A stretch of DNA of 64,000 nucleotides, from positions 1-64,000 of the forward strand of contig JAOTOM010004285.1 in assembly GCA_034440615.1 (NCBI GenBank), given 5' to 3'. Within the stretch, counting starts at the first letter, position 1. Every line of letters begins with the position of its first letter. The DNA comes from Ashinkailepas kermadecensis (Eukaryota; Arthropoda; Thecostraca; Neolepadidae). Both the position numbers and the translations under genes were made by a program. Under the pieces are notes generated by a model that worked only from the letters and a program-made list of their open reading frames with translations, made no database searches and was not told the origin of the DNA. Below, one piece after another: positions 34,401-45,404 of this stretch.

Positions 34401-37400
34401 CCCTGTCCAGATCCTCCAGTGCACGGTCCCGATCTGTCGTGTCGAGAACCTTCAGACTCTTGGCGAAGATCACCCGGATGTCACGGCGATTAGCCTGAGG
34501 GCACATGCCACATCCTAAAAGCTAAGGATTAATGACAGCCACAGGGGTCCATCCGGTTAAGCCTATAAATGGAAGATAATGAAAACAGACAATGAGGGCA
34601 CACGCCACATCCTAAAAGCTCAGGATTAATGTCAGCCACAGGGGTCCATCCGGTTAACCCTATAAATGGAAGATAATTGAAACAGACAATGAGACACCAT
34701 AATCAATCATATATCCCATGTTAGAAGAAACTATATACATCAGCATATCTAGCACGTTCATCCCGTATCGATCGATCATGGGTACCTGTGGCGTACCAGG
34801 GCACACCCACACCACATCGATACTTGTAGCGTGCCAGTGGAGCGCACACCTACACCACATCGATACTTGTAGCGAGCCGGTGGAGCGCACACCCACACCA
34901 CATCGATACTTGTAGCGAGCCGGTGGAGCGCACACCCACACCACATCGATACTTGTAGCGAGCCGGTGGAGCGCACACCCACACCACATCGATACTTGTA
35001 GCGAGCCAGTGGAGCGCACACCCACACCACATCGATACTTGTAGCGAGCCAGTGGAGCGCACACCCACACCACATAGATACACGCCAGTGTTATACGACA
35101 CTGTTTTATATTACACTAGTGTTATACTGCAGGTGAAGTACTGGGGAAAAACAATGATTTGCGGTGGTTTTCAGCATCCAAAATTCATACACTCAGCTTA
35201 AAGAATGCACCTGATTTGACACTGTAAACGAGCAATTTAGCAACCACTTTTGCCTGCACCATGACCAGGAGAAACCCTGTCTATTTGTGGTGTACGTTTA
35301 TTTACAGCTGACGTAAATATGCTACCCATGTGGAATTTTGTTCAGTAATTCTTGCCATAATCTTACATTCAGACTTCAGACGAGAGGTCAGGAAATCAAG
35401 CCCTGGTCAAAAGTTATAAACTGAAAGAGTAAAGATAAATGCCTCATCTTTCCGACGTTCCGTGGGAAGAACAAGCCAACCCAACCCATCACATTCGTGA
35501 ATCTAAAAACGAAATCTCGAACTTTTCCTGCTTCATGTTCGGGATCCCTTCCCCATATCCCCCAAAATATGCTTATTCCAATGCAATTCCTGACACTTTT
35601 CCTCCCGTCACCGAATACTTGGTGCCACTTATCCTGGGCTTTCGTCATTTGTGCTACTTTTGGACATGCCATTTCCTCGTTATTTGTCGCCTTACACCGG
35701 CGCCTCAAAAAACTGTTCTCGTTACTACCTCTCACGGAGATTCTGGGTCTTGTCTGGGCTGCTTATCGGTCTAGCCGACCGGACATGCACGATGCCCCAG
35801 ACCGTCCAGCGTTCCTGTCTGGGTTACTTACTGATCCAGCGGACCGAACCTAGGCAATGCCCCAGACCGTCCAGCGTTCCTGTCTGGGCTACTTACTGAT
35901 CCAGCGGACCGAACCTAGGCAATGCCCCAGACCGTCCAGCGTTCCTGTCTGGGCTACTTACTGATCCAGCGGACCGAACCTAGGCAATGCCCCAGACCGT
36001 CCAGCGTTCCTGTCTGTTCGGCTTTCTTGATTCTTTTAGCGTTCATAAAACAAACAGGTTCCAGGGCCGGCCCTGTGTCGGTCAGGCTCCTGCAATCGTG
36101 TCAAGTACCACGGTTCCAAGGCCTCCCACTAGTCCCGCCAAGCTCCCTCTTTAGGCATTAAGGCTTCTGTAAACGCTTGACTTCAAGCTAGCTCTCAGTC
36201 CGGAGCAATGCAACATTCGTCGTCTTCCGACGGGCCCTGTCTCGTTTCAAGCACAACATTGCACGTCCTTTGCAACTTAGCTTTCCTGACTGTTCTTGAC
36301 ACCTAATCGTCTCAGAGTTCATAAATGTCCCAGGCCTCTGAACGATCCCAAATTTCAGTTAGTGCCTTGGAGCCAGTCAGCTTCAGGGCACCTCGCCAGT
36401 GATTTGGCGCAAGGGCGCCTCTCTCTCTCTCTATCCATCTCCATCTCCATCTCCATCTCCATCTCCATCTCCATCTCCATCTCCATCTCCATCTCCATCT
36501 CCATCTCCATCTCCATCTCCATCTCCATCTCCATCTCCATCTCCATCTCCATCTCCATCTCCATCTCCATCTCCATCTCCATCTCCATCTCCATCTCCAT
36601 CTCCATCTCCATCTCCATCTCCATCTCCATCTCCATCTCCATCCAATCCCATCCCATCCCATCCCATCCCATCCCATCCCCATTCATCTCTCTCTCTTGA
36701 AGTCGACAACAACCACTGGGCTGTTCGGCCATGTCATAAGACATCATATAGGTTGTTGGGGCAGCCATTGGGCCTAAGACAAGCAGAGGTTTTGGAACAG
36801 TCGGGACGAAGTGCAGACAGTTTGTCGCATATGATCTGCCATAAGATCTAGGGCCACCGAAACCTCTGAGCTGGATATAAACAGATGGTGAAAGGCTCTG
36901 CGACAGGAACAGGATTATGGATCGATCAATGGCCCCATGTGGTCATGAGCCTATGGCGAGTTAGGGGCACTGAGACGATTACTAATTCGCTGGTGTGGTC
37001 ATAGCCATGCGTCGGCCAAATAGATAAAATTGCAATGACACTACACTGGTGAATGTCTTCGGAGTTTCAGGGTTGAACTGGCTACAGGACAATAGATCAG
37101 TCGAGGGTCAGAGAAGATCATGAAACCTGGCACAATCAGGGACAAAAGGATCAGCCATGGTTCTTGCTCGACTACAGAGCCCTGGGTCGATCACGACTCT
37201 GACGAGGTTTCAGCATCTCTGGGATAGTAATACGATATTGAACTAAGCTGTCGATAGGTCAGGACCGTGTGCTAGTCGGCTGTATAAACTGTGGACAGGT
37301 CAGGACCGTGGGACAGTCGGCTATATAAACTGTGGATAGGTCAGGACCGTGAGACAGTCGGCTATATAAACTGTGGATAGGTCAGGACCGTGGGACAGTC

Positions 37401-40400
37401 GGCTATATAAACTTCAGTCAGGACCGGGGATAGTCGGCTATATAAACTGTGGATAGGTCAGGACCGTGAGACAGTCGGCTATATAAACTGTGGATAGGGG
37501 GTCGGCTATATATACTGTGGATAGGTCAGGACCGTGGGACAGTCGGCTATATAAACTGTGGATAGTCGGCTATATACTGTGGATAGGACCGTGGGGCTAT
37601 ATAAACTGTGGACGGGTCAGGACCGTGGGACAGTCGGCTATATAAACTGTGGATAGTCGGCTATATAAACTGTGGATAGGTCAGGACCGTGGGACAGTCG
37701 GCTATATAAACTGTGGATAGGTCAGGACCGTGGGACAGTCGGCTATATAAACTGTGGATAGGTCAGGACCGTGGGACAGTCGGCTATATAAACTGTGGAT
37801 AGTCGGCTATATAAACTGTGGATAGGTCAGGACCGGGTCGGCTATATAAACGTCGATAGTCGGCTATATAAACTGTGGATAGGTCAGGACCGTGAGACAG
37901 TCGGCTATATAAACTGTGGATAGTCGGCTATATATACTGTGGATAGGTCAGGACCGTGGGACAGTCGGCTATATAAACTGTCGATAGTCGGCTGTATAAA
38001 CTGTGGATAGGTCAGGACCGTGGGACAGTCGGCTATATAAACTGTGGATAGTCGGCTATATAAACTGTGGATAGGTCAGGACCGTGGGACAGTCGGCTAT
38101 ATAAACTGTGGATAGTCGGCTATATATACTGTGGATAGGTCAGGACCGTGGGACAGTCGGCTATACAAGCTGTGGACAGGCCAGAACCGTAGGACAGTCG
38201 GCTATATAAACTGTGGATATGCCAGGACCGTGGGATAGTCGGCAATACAAGTTGTGGATATGCCAGGACCGTGGGATAGTCGGCTATATAAACTGTGGAT
38301 AGTCGGCTATATAAACTGTGGATAGGCCAGGACCGTGGGACAGTCGGCTATATAAACTGTCGATAGTCGGCTATATAAACTGTGGATAGGTCAGGACCGT
38401 GGGACAGTCGGCTATATAAACTGTGGATAGTCGGCTAAATAAACTGCGGATAGGCCAGACCGTGGGACAGTATAAACGGGTAGGGACAGTCGGCTATATA
38501 AACTGTATACAAGTTGTGGATATGCCAGGACCGTGGGATAGTCGGCTATATAAACTGTCGATAGTCGGCTATATAAACTGTGGATAGGTCAGGACCGTGG
38601 GACTAAGTCGGCTATATAAACTGTGGGATAGTCGGCTATATAAACTGTGGATAGTCGGCTATATAAACTGTGGATAGGCCAGGACCGTGGGCTAGTCGGC
38701 TATATAAACTGTGGATAGTCGGCTATATAAACTGTGGATAGGCCAGGACCGTGGGCTAGTCGGCTATATAAACTGTGGATAGTCGGCTATATAAACTGTG
38801 GATAGTCGGCTATATAAACTGTGGATAGGCCAGGACCGTGGGACAGTCGGCAATACAAGTTGGAGTGAAGGGAAAATGTGGATATGCCAGGACCGTGGGA
38901 TAGTCGGCTATATAATTACCGTGGGATAGTCGGCTATATAAACTGTGGATAGTCGGCTATATAAACTGTGGATAGGCCAGGACCGTGGGACAGTCGGCTA
39001 TATAAACTGTGGATATGCCAGGACCGTGGGATAGTCGGCTATATAAACTGTGGATATGCCAGGACCGTGGGACAGTCGGCAATACAAGTTGTGGATATGC
39101 CAGGACCGTGGGATAGTCGGCTATATAAACTGTGGATATGCCAGGACCGTGGGACAGTCGGCAATATAAACTGTGGATAGTCGGCTATATAAACTGTGGA
39201 TAGTCGGCTATATAAACTGTGGTGGGTGGGTGTGGATATAAACTGTGGATAGGCCAGGACCGTGGGACAGTCGGCTATATAAACTGTGGATAGTCGGCTA
39301 TATAAACTGTGGATAGGGGGGCTTACAGGACCGTGGGACAGTCGGCTATATAAACTGTCGATAGTCGGCTATATAAACTGTGGATAGGTCAGGACCGTGG
39401 GACAGTCGGCTATATAAACTGTGGATAGTCGGCTATATAAACTGTGGATAGGCCAGGACCGTGGGCTAGTCGGCTATATAAACTGTGGATAGTCGGCTAT
39501 ATAAACTGTGGATAGTCGGCTATATAAACTGTGGATAGGTCAGGACCGTGGGACAGTCGGCTATATAAACTGTGGATAGTCGGCTATATAAACTGTGGAT
39601 AGTCGGCAATACAAGTTGTGGATATGCCAGGACCGTGGGATAGTCGGCTATATAAACTGTGGATAGGCCAGGCTATATAAACCGTGGGATAGTCGGCAAT
39701 ATAAGTTGTGGATATGCCAGGACCGTGGGATAGTCGGCTATATAAACTGTGGATAGGCCAGGACCGTGGGATAGTCGGCTATATAAACTGTGGATAGGTC
39801 AGGACCGTGGCACAGTCGGCTATATAAGCTGTCGACAGGCCAGGACCGTGGGACAGTCGGCTATATAAACTGTGGATAGGTCAGGACCGTGGCACAGTCG
39901 GCTATATAAGCTGTCGACAGGCCAGGACCGTGGGACAGTCGGCTATATAAACTGTGGATAGGTCAGGACCGTGGGATAGTCGGCTATATAAACTGTGGAT
40001 AGGTCAGGACCGTGGCACAGTCGGCTATATAAGCTGTCGACAGGCCAGGACCGTGGGACAGTCGGCTATATAAACTGTGGATAGGCCAGGACCGTGGCAC
40101 AGTCAGCTATATCTTGGTTGGTTATTGGTTTTACGACACGTCGACCGTTCAGTCATATAGCGTCGCCAATCTCTCACGCCGATTGGTCGCGGGCGAAGAG
40201 TAGCGACAGGTGAGCCTCGAACCCACAATCTTTCGATTGTGAGACGAGCATCTTACCCCTAGACCACTCGTCCCCTCAGTCAGCTATATCGGGACTAAGT
40301 GCGGACAAGCTGCGGACAGGCTATGACCGTGGGACAGTCATGAGCCATAAGGTGACCAGGGGCCGTATGACAGTTGAACAAGGACGAGAGTGGAAGAAGA

Positions 40401-43400
40401 AGAGAATAACGGCTCCCCACAGAAATGCACCCATTGGTGGACGCGTTAAAAGCCTGCAAGTTCAAGGTTGCAAGTTCTGATGGAGTGCATGGCTCATAAT
40501 TAAGAACTAGGGGTGCTCCTAAGCACCGCTCTTCACATTGCTGTCCGCGTCACACCGAATTGCTCACAAACATGCACACATGGCTTGTCATTACAGCACC
40601 ACGGTGTCCTGGTCGCCGAGTCTGCCCCAGTCCGCTCACGTGACCAATCCATCGGTGCGCTACTGCAGGGGCACGTGCCGCCCGCTGACCTTATCATTGC
40701 ATTGCGGGCAGCGCAGGTCGCGACCTCGCAGCCAGCGCTCGATACAGGACCGGCCGAACAGGTGGCCGCACTTGAGCGAAGCGATCCGATGCTCCCCGGA
40801 GTTGGACCACGGCTCGAAGCAGATGGTGCAGCACTGGCCGTCCTCTGACCCCGGGGACCGGACCTCCGCCGCCGGCGGACATCCTGAGGACGTGCGGGTG
40901 CCGTCAGTGGGCTCGGACGGCCGGCCAGGGCTGTCGGCTGGACCTGGCAGCAGACGGTCCTCTGACCCCCGGGAACGGACCTCCGCCGCCGGTAGACGTC
41001 CCGCGAAGGGATCGGTCGCTACGTGACGCTCTGACCCCACACGTAACCGACTCCGTCGTCGACAGGCACCTGAGGACGGACGGGGCAGGTCAGTGAACGC
41101 TCTGACCCCGGACGGCGGACCTCCGTCGCCAGCAGAGAACTGACTACGGACGGGGACAGTCGGCTGACCCTGTGACCCCGGATAGCGGACCTCCGTCGCC
41201 GGCAGACCTGAAGACGGATGGGAGGGAATACATTCTGCCGCCAAGCAACGGATACTGAACAGGAACAATTAGCACTCGTACAATGTGCGAGTAACGTGCA
41301 ATGGACAAGCGTGGAAGATGACGTCGCTGAATGGCCAGGTGGAGTTCACGATTCGCACATCTAGCACACTTCACCTATCTCGGAAGCAATGGCCCCGCAA
41401 AATAGCCTTGTCGCTGGGAGACTCGGGTTACAAGATATCTCAACTGGCTGATGACTCCCTATCGAGACACGGACACACCGGAGAAGGAAGCATTCAACAT
41501 ACGTTTTGGCACGAGGAAGAGTTATCATCGATCGGGTTTTCGGGATCGTGATGAAACGAATTCCCTCATTCTTTGAACAGTGCGAATAAAGACTGAACGG
41601 GTTCCACGGGTCATCGTCGCATGCTTCTTCTGTACAATATGGGCCTAGAACTGACGGATGAACCTCTCGGAGACGATCCAGACATCGAAAAAGACGACGA
41701 ATATGGTGAGCAGCTGGCTGACCAGGACAACGGGGGTAATGTCCGTCGCCTAGGCTAACGACGTCGGGATGAACTCGCTGACATCAGCTGCCATGAAGTG
41801 ACCACCAACTGATGCGACTAGCGTAAGGGATTGCTTCCAAAGGGTTGTCCACTAGTCGTGACATCAATGCTTATGTGGCTGGTCTTTTCAGTTGTGCTCT
41901 TGAACTCTTAAACATTCTTGAACCTCGCCTAGCCGTTCAGTTTGTGCAGGTATTAAGACAAAAAATGCATAATAACGAGGTACAATCCAACTTAACACTG
42001 TTGGTTTGTCCGACAACTTGGGCTGTGGCCGTGCGCAAAGAAAAACAATCGGAGGTTGTCCCAGTTGACGCCACCTGGTGCGTACACACGTAGTCGCACA
42101 GACATGAAACCACCACCACGATCTACGCGCCAAATGGGCGCAACACGCGCAAAAATTTGGGCCCGATCGGTGTAGCCGTTTCGGCGGTGGACGTGCAGGT
42201 TTGGCGGACAAACAGACAAACAAACACACAGACATAACTACACAAGCAGCCGGTCGGTAATGTGCCCGATCGGCCACCATGTATAAATGTCCTTGAGATT
42301 TGCGTCAACCACAACCTCCGACTTTGGTGAACTTATTTGGTTTCTTACATGTAAGGTAACGGCGAGATATTTTAACCGGCGGTTGGACGGGGAGAATATG
42401 CCCCACCCCCGCTTTAGGTTTTTCCATAGTGGTAAAACGGCGCCGCGTAGGGACACCATTTTTGCGCCTACTTTATGCGGCGGCATTTAAGAAAATTTTG
42501 TTGGTTTTGTGGGGGGAAAGGCAGGTCTCAATTCGGCCACTAGACAGTGGCACAAATAGAGCGCCAATATATAAACTGCCGCGTGGAAATTTCCTCATCG
42601 GAAACGGAACTGTGACTCGTTATTCATATCAGCCGAAGAACAACGCAGTGCAGAAGCGCCAACACGCAGAACACGCAGCAGAAACCGCAGCAGAAGCCGT
42701 AACAGAGGAGTCAACATCCAGAAGGACGAATTCTTGGCAACGCAAAGCAACAGCTATAAATGCCGCTAGCACTTGTTACCAGCATCAGCAAAACATGTGG
42801 AATGCACCTCACATCTGCTTGCTAGCTCTAGTTAGCACTACCTAGTGCTGACTGCTGTCTAGCATCAGCACTAGAAAATCCCCAGTCTGTTTTTATAAAT
42901 ACCATTGTCTGAAGCGCGCACATTTTCTTGTTCACGCGAAATAGAGCATGATGCTGAGCTTAGTCCGTGGCGATCTAGCCGGCTGGTCAGCCAGTCCGTG
43001 GGCTGACCACTGAGCTTAGTCCGTGGCGATCTAGCCGGCTGGTCAGCCAGTCCGTGGGCTGACCACTGAGCTTAGTCCGTGGCGATCTAGCCGGCTGGTC
43101 AGCCAGTCCGTGGGCTGACCACTGAGCTTAGTCCGTGGCGATCTAGCCGGCTGGTCAGCCAGTCCGTGGGCTGACCACTGAGCTTAGTCCGTGGCGATCT
43201 AGCCGGCTGGTCAGCCAGTCCGTGGGCTGACCACTGAGCTCAGTCCGTGGCGATCTAGCCGGCTGGTCAGCCAGTCCGTGGGCTGACCACTGAGCTTAGT
43301 CCGTGGCGATCTAGCCGGCTGGTCAGCCAGTCCGTGGGCTGACCACTGAGCTTAGTCCGTGGCGATCTAGCCGGCTGGTCAGCCAGTCCGTGGGCTGACC

Positions 43401-45400
43401 ACTGAGCTTAGTCCGTGGCGATCTAGCCGGCTGGTCAGCCAGTCCGTGGGCTGACCACTGAGCTTAGTCCGTGGCCGCTGGATCCAGCTGGACGTTGGCT
43501 AGGTACCATGAAGTCATGCCACGTGACCTGCACCTCGCCCATAAGCCGGACGGATAGTGTCGGTGGACGGGAGCATGCCGCACTGAGCGGCTGTGCGAGG
43601 CGTAGGCTGAGTGGGAAGGCAAATGGAATGGAACAAAATGGAACAAAAATGTCCGTGGCATGGCATGGCACATATATTAGTAATTTGGCATAGTGCATTT
43701 GAGTTTGTGAAATGTAACAATATTCGGCAAACGAGCCTGATTCCAGCAAGATTGGAGTCGATTCCGGCTGAATTCGATGGTTTTTCGATGCGCATGTCAA
43801 AATTGAATGCAATGCTTCACCAATCGGGCTTCTGGCTGTAGCAGGCATCCCGAATTTGGATACATTGTGCCGCATTGCTCGAACAGGCTTTACATATTTC
43901 CGAAATTCCAGCACATTCGCGAAAATTGGGCACACTAATGTGCATATCTTCACGGGGTGTCAACATAGCGCGGTTGCAGTCGCCTCACACGTTTCCTGTC
44001 GTCGGATTGTGTCTAATACTGTATCTGAACCATGGAGTAACCATAGCCCGCCTCTTGCCCTCACTCGCCCGGCGCCCCTAATGACGCCTTATACCGGTAA
44101 TGCCCAGATAACTACCAATGATAGTGTCAGCATGAAGAACAGATAAAAACCCTTAAACATTGACATCTAGGACAATGATCTTAGTTGGGTGAACGAGGGA
44201 AGGTTGCACAAGACAGCTTGGGAAGGTGCGGGAGAATTGGGTCCAACACTGTTGTATAATGATTTCCCGTTAACAAGCATGGGTGCTAAATTGATAAAAA
44301 GCTTCGATCGATATGACGTCAAACCAAAATAACTATTGTACGAGTACGAGTAAATACGAGTATAACACTTATTGTCACAAACGCAAAAGTTCATTTTTAA
44401 GTTACCGTGTTGACAGCCCGGCGAGACCGGGTGTGACGGGTGTGATCGCACCTTGTGCCACCTTCGCCGGTGTATCGTGTCCGGCGTGTGTCCCGGTGAT
44501 GGCCTCCGCTCCCGCAACGGACGCCGCCGCCGGAACTGACCGGGCGTCGAGTGCATCAGCTGGTTCAACAGCAGCTCCAGGAGGCTCTGTCACGCTCGAG
44601 CCGCTCACTCCACCACCCCGCGTCGACTCCCGGAAGTCTGTGTCTCTCCACACACCGCTCGCCCCGATACTCCTCCGAGCGACGCCGCTCCCCGCGCGCC
44701 TCCAGTCCTCAACGGCGACCGCTCCAGAGTCCGAGTGTGCCGCACGGTTCGCTGCACCAGGAGCGACCTCTTCGTCCGCCGATACCGCTTCGCGATCCAG
44801 CGTCACGACGGCTACCTCCATCGGCTCCTCTGTCGTGCGTTGCGAAGTGCTATTCGCCAGTCCCGGCACCGCCACTGCACCAGATGCTACCGCAGGCGGT
44901 CGCTGTCGGCTCTCGCGGTCACTCGCCACCTCGTCCTCTCCATCTGCAGCCACCGGATGTGCTGCCGCTGCTGCATCGCCCGCAACACGTGCCACAGTAT
45001 CCGGCCCGCCTTCAGAGCGAGACATGCGGCCTGCTGCCCGCGCCCTTGCGCCTCCTGAGAGCCGATCCGCTGCACGGGAGGTGCTCGGGGCGACCGGTCG
45101 GTCGACGAGCGCGCACAGCTGGTCCAGAGTCAGCTCTGTCCCCACAGCAGACGCTATCGGTGGGTCCAGGCCGAGGCTTGGCAGCACTGGTGCCATCTGG
45201 CTGGCCGCATTGCCAGCTGGTGTCCTCTGACTAGCCGCGTAGCCAACAGGTGGCATCTGACTAGAGACACGAACGCCCAGCACCGGGCTCGCCGACTGAG
45301 GGTACGCATCTATGAACTCCACCCCATCCGACTCTTGAGCAGAGTCGCTCGGAGCGTCCTCTATAGCCGCGTCTTCCTCCTGTAAGGATGACTGGCTCAT
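30652..45400 (-). CDS. RFWD3: RFWD3 E3 ubiquitin ligase (RING + WD40)
   Basis: RFWD3 is a nuclear E3 ligase that acts on RPA and RAD51 at stalled forks and in interstrand-crosslink repair (family knowledge). Exons on the minus strand: N-terminal exon from ATG 45400 (donor uncertain, about 44450); RING exon about 40885-40690; 34494-34354; 33356-33033; 31485-30652 (TGA 30652-30654). The last four join in phase 0. Landmarks: four SQ sites in the first 70 residues, [20 protein letters not shown]...[18 protein letters not shown], then [59 protein letters not shown] and the WD40 end [18 protein letters not shown]. Total length is near 800 residues against 774 in human. The introns are full of tandem arrays. 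Confidence 0.95.
31490..33032. other. RFWD3 intron before the last exon
   Basis: Mostly AT-rich without recognised genes. A diverged copy of the 58-base insertion family (GCGCCCTAAAGCCCAAATAA) lies at 31668-31722, reversed. No splice-flanked coding frame was recognised. Confidence 0.5.
33033..33356 (-). CDS. RFWD3: RFWD3 exon with coiled-coil and linker, GC donor
   Basis: 324 bases (108 codons), phase 0 to 0. The acceptor is CTGGCCAG at 33357; the donor is AAACAG|GCGAGT, a GC rather than GT donor. It codes [20 protein letters not shown] (coiled-coil-like), then [47 protein letters not shown] and Q. Splicing to the last exon gives HSKQ-VRDVRF, matching the conserved junction. Confidence 0.93.
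33391..33826 (+). mobile_element. hAT-like MITE, copy 4, beside RFWD3 exon
   Basis: A 436-base element from CAGTGATAAATTATTCGTGA to CTTATTTTAACACTG. CGTCGA flanks both ends (33385-33390 and 33827-33832). It begins only 34 bases upstream of the acceptor of exon 33033-33356. Confidence 0.88.
33827..33966. repeat. GTCGACAG / GTCGCACAG minisatellite
   Basis: About 17 units of CAGGTCGA or CAGGTCGCA follow the MITE directly. The unit matches text flanking the MITE on the other side (GACAGGTCAAGGCACGTCGA). Confidence 0.93.
34023..34210 (+). mobile_element. Possible tRNA-derived retroposon
   Basis: CCTGGTTGGTTCAGTGGATG resembles an A-box region and ACGGGTCGAGTCACTTC a B box, with a non-tRNA body after. 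No target duplication was found. It lies in an RFWD3 intron. Confidence 0.35.
34354..34494 (-). CDS. RFWD3: RFWD3 exon after the RING
   Basis: 141 bases (47 codons), phase 0 to 0, acceptor TGTGCCCTCAG and donor GTTCAG|GTAATT. It codes [20 protein letters not shown] and a charged helix [20 protein letters not shown]. Joined to the RING exon it reads [21 protein letters not shown], the expected continuation. Confidence 0.95.
34496..34692. repeat. 95-bp direct duplication upstream of RFWD3 exon
   Basis: TGAGGGCACATGCCACATCC begins at 34496 and again (one change) at 34591, with TCAGCCACAGGGGTCCATCC in both. The duplication starts exactly at the acceptor of exon 34354-34494. Confidence 0.9.
34797..35082. 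repeat. 43-bp minisatellite
   Basis: Six to seven units of CACCACATCGATACTTGTAG + CGAGCCGGTGGAGCGCACAC + CCA. The spacing of ACCACAT (34811 to 34854) is 43. It lies in an RFWD3 intron. Confidence 0.93.
35100..35785. other. RFWD3 intron, no element recognised
   Basis: Open frames around 35388-35853 on both strands lack motifs I recognise. Confidence 0.4.
35794..36020. repeat. 64-bp minisatellite
   Basis: Three full units and a partial one of CCCCAGACCGTCCAGCGTTC + CTGTCTGGGCTACTTACTGA + TCCAGCGGACCGAACCTAGG + CAAT, starting at 35794, 35858, 35922 and 35986, almost identical. Confidence 0.95.
36433..36690. repeat. (CCATCT)n microsatellite
   Basis: About 35 uninterrupted CCATCT hexamers, then (CCCAT)n from about 36645. 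Open frames of Ser-Pro, Ile-Ser or Glu-Met repeats on the two strands are artefacts. Confidence 0.97.
36700..37240. other. RFWD3 intron, no element recognised
   Basis: No gene or repeat recognised, although GATCAnnn-rich text (GGATCGATCAAT, CGATCACGACT) becomes frequent before the next array. Confidence 0.35.
37245..40113 (+). repeat. 41/23-bp array with repeated TATATAA motif
   Basis: The full unit is GGATAGGTCAGGACCGTGGG + ACAGTCGGCTATATAAACTG + T (41 bases). A deleted unit, GGATAGTCGGCTATATAAAC + TGT (23 bases), alternates irregularly with it. More than 70 copies of GGCTATATAAAC occur in 2.9 kb. Variants with GGCCAGG, GATATGCC and CAATACAAG form local blocks. A SINE (40114-40276) has inserted at the right end. 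It lies in the RFWD3 intron between the RING exon and exon 34354-34494. Confidence 0.97.
40114..40276 (-). mobile_element. tRNA-derived SINE, copy 3, inside the TATATAA array
   Basis: Same family as 11288-11466, reverse orientation, flanked by perfect 14-base duplications CAGTCAGCTATATC (40100-40113 and 40277-40290). The target is a variant unit of the 41-bp array. Confidence 0.95.
40690..40885 (-). CDS. RFWD3: RFWD3 RING exon
   Basis: The donor AATGATAAG|GTCAGC at 40690 is clear. The acceptor is ambiguous: CGTCCTCAG (about 40886) and GGGGTCAG (about 40853) are candidates, and the open frame continues upstream to 41268. It codes [40 protein letters not shown] and [11 protein letters not shown]. 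Ligands C-x2-C, C-x-H, C and C-x2-C are visible, with Gly where many RINGs have the fifth ligand; vertebrate RFWD3 has the same HLFG spacing as I recall it. Confidence 0.92.
40850..41215. repeat. Diverged repeat spanning the RING exon acceptor
   Basis: CGGACCTCCGCCGCCGG preceded by CCTCTGACCCC occurs four times with drift (about 40860, 40978, 41106 and 41188). On the minus strand each copy reads GGCGACGGAGGTCC...GGGGTCAG. The last copy overlaps the start of the RING exon, so each copy carries an acceptor-like GGTCAGAG. Confidence 0.75.
41290..42940. other. RFWD3 intron 1, no exon recognised
   Basis: Open frames at 41285-41551, 41845-42093 and 42429-42845 have no recognised motif. At 42190-42245 GGACAAACAGACAAACAAAC looks like interspersed-repeat text. 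Confidence 0.4.
42956..43475. repeat. 56-bp homogeneous tandem array
   Basis: Nine units of GAGCTTAGTCCGTGGCGATC + TAGCCGGCTGGTCAGCCAGT + CCGTGGGCTGACCACT, starting at 42956 and every 56 bases, then a partial unit at 43460. Only one base differs (GAGCTC at 43236). CCGGCTGGTCAGCC and GGGCTGACCACT can pair within a unit. Confidence 0.97.
43480..44395. other. RFWD3 intron 1
   Basis: Contains the diverged repeat shared with 21360-21640 (about 43850-44140). No coding motif recognised. Short direct and palindromic text (GAGTACGAGTAAATACGAGT) occurs near 44340. Confidence 0.45.
44440..45400 (-). CDS. RFWD3: RFWD3 N-terminal exon
   Basis: The ATG at 45400-45398 opens [20 protein letters not shown] and an open frame of up to 333 codons to 44402. 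SQ dipeptides at residues 2, 47, 57 and 67 ([21 protein letters not shown]) resemble the ATM/ATR-target SQ-P-rich start of vertebrate RFWD3. The rest is low-complexity Ala/Ser/Glu. Donor candidates near the end are GAAG|GTGGCA, CAAG|GTGCGA and ACG|GTAACT; I cannot choose. An AG with GGTTACAG just upstream of the ATG could be the acceptor of a 5'-UTR exon. Confidence 0.75.
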
Positions 45401-45404
45401 AGCT

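Noticed and set aside
36296..36851. Ser-Pro, Ile-Ser, Glu-Met and Gly-Asp repeat proteins
   Set aside because: All derive from the (CCATCT)n microsatellite in different frames.
42956..43475. CRISPR-like regular repeats
   Set aside because: Units are contiguous and identical with no unique spacers, in a eukaryotic intron.
44313..45234. Plus-strand frames of 227-305 codons
   Set aside because: Shadows of the RFWD3 N-terminal exon on the opposite strand.
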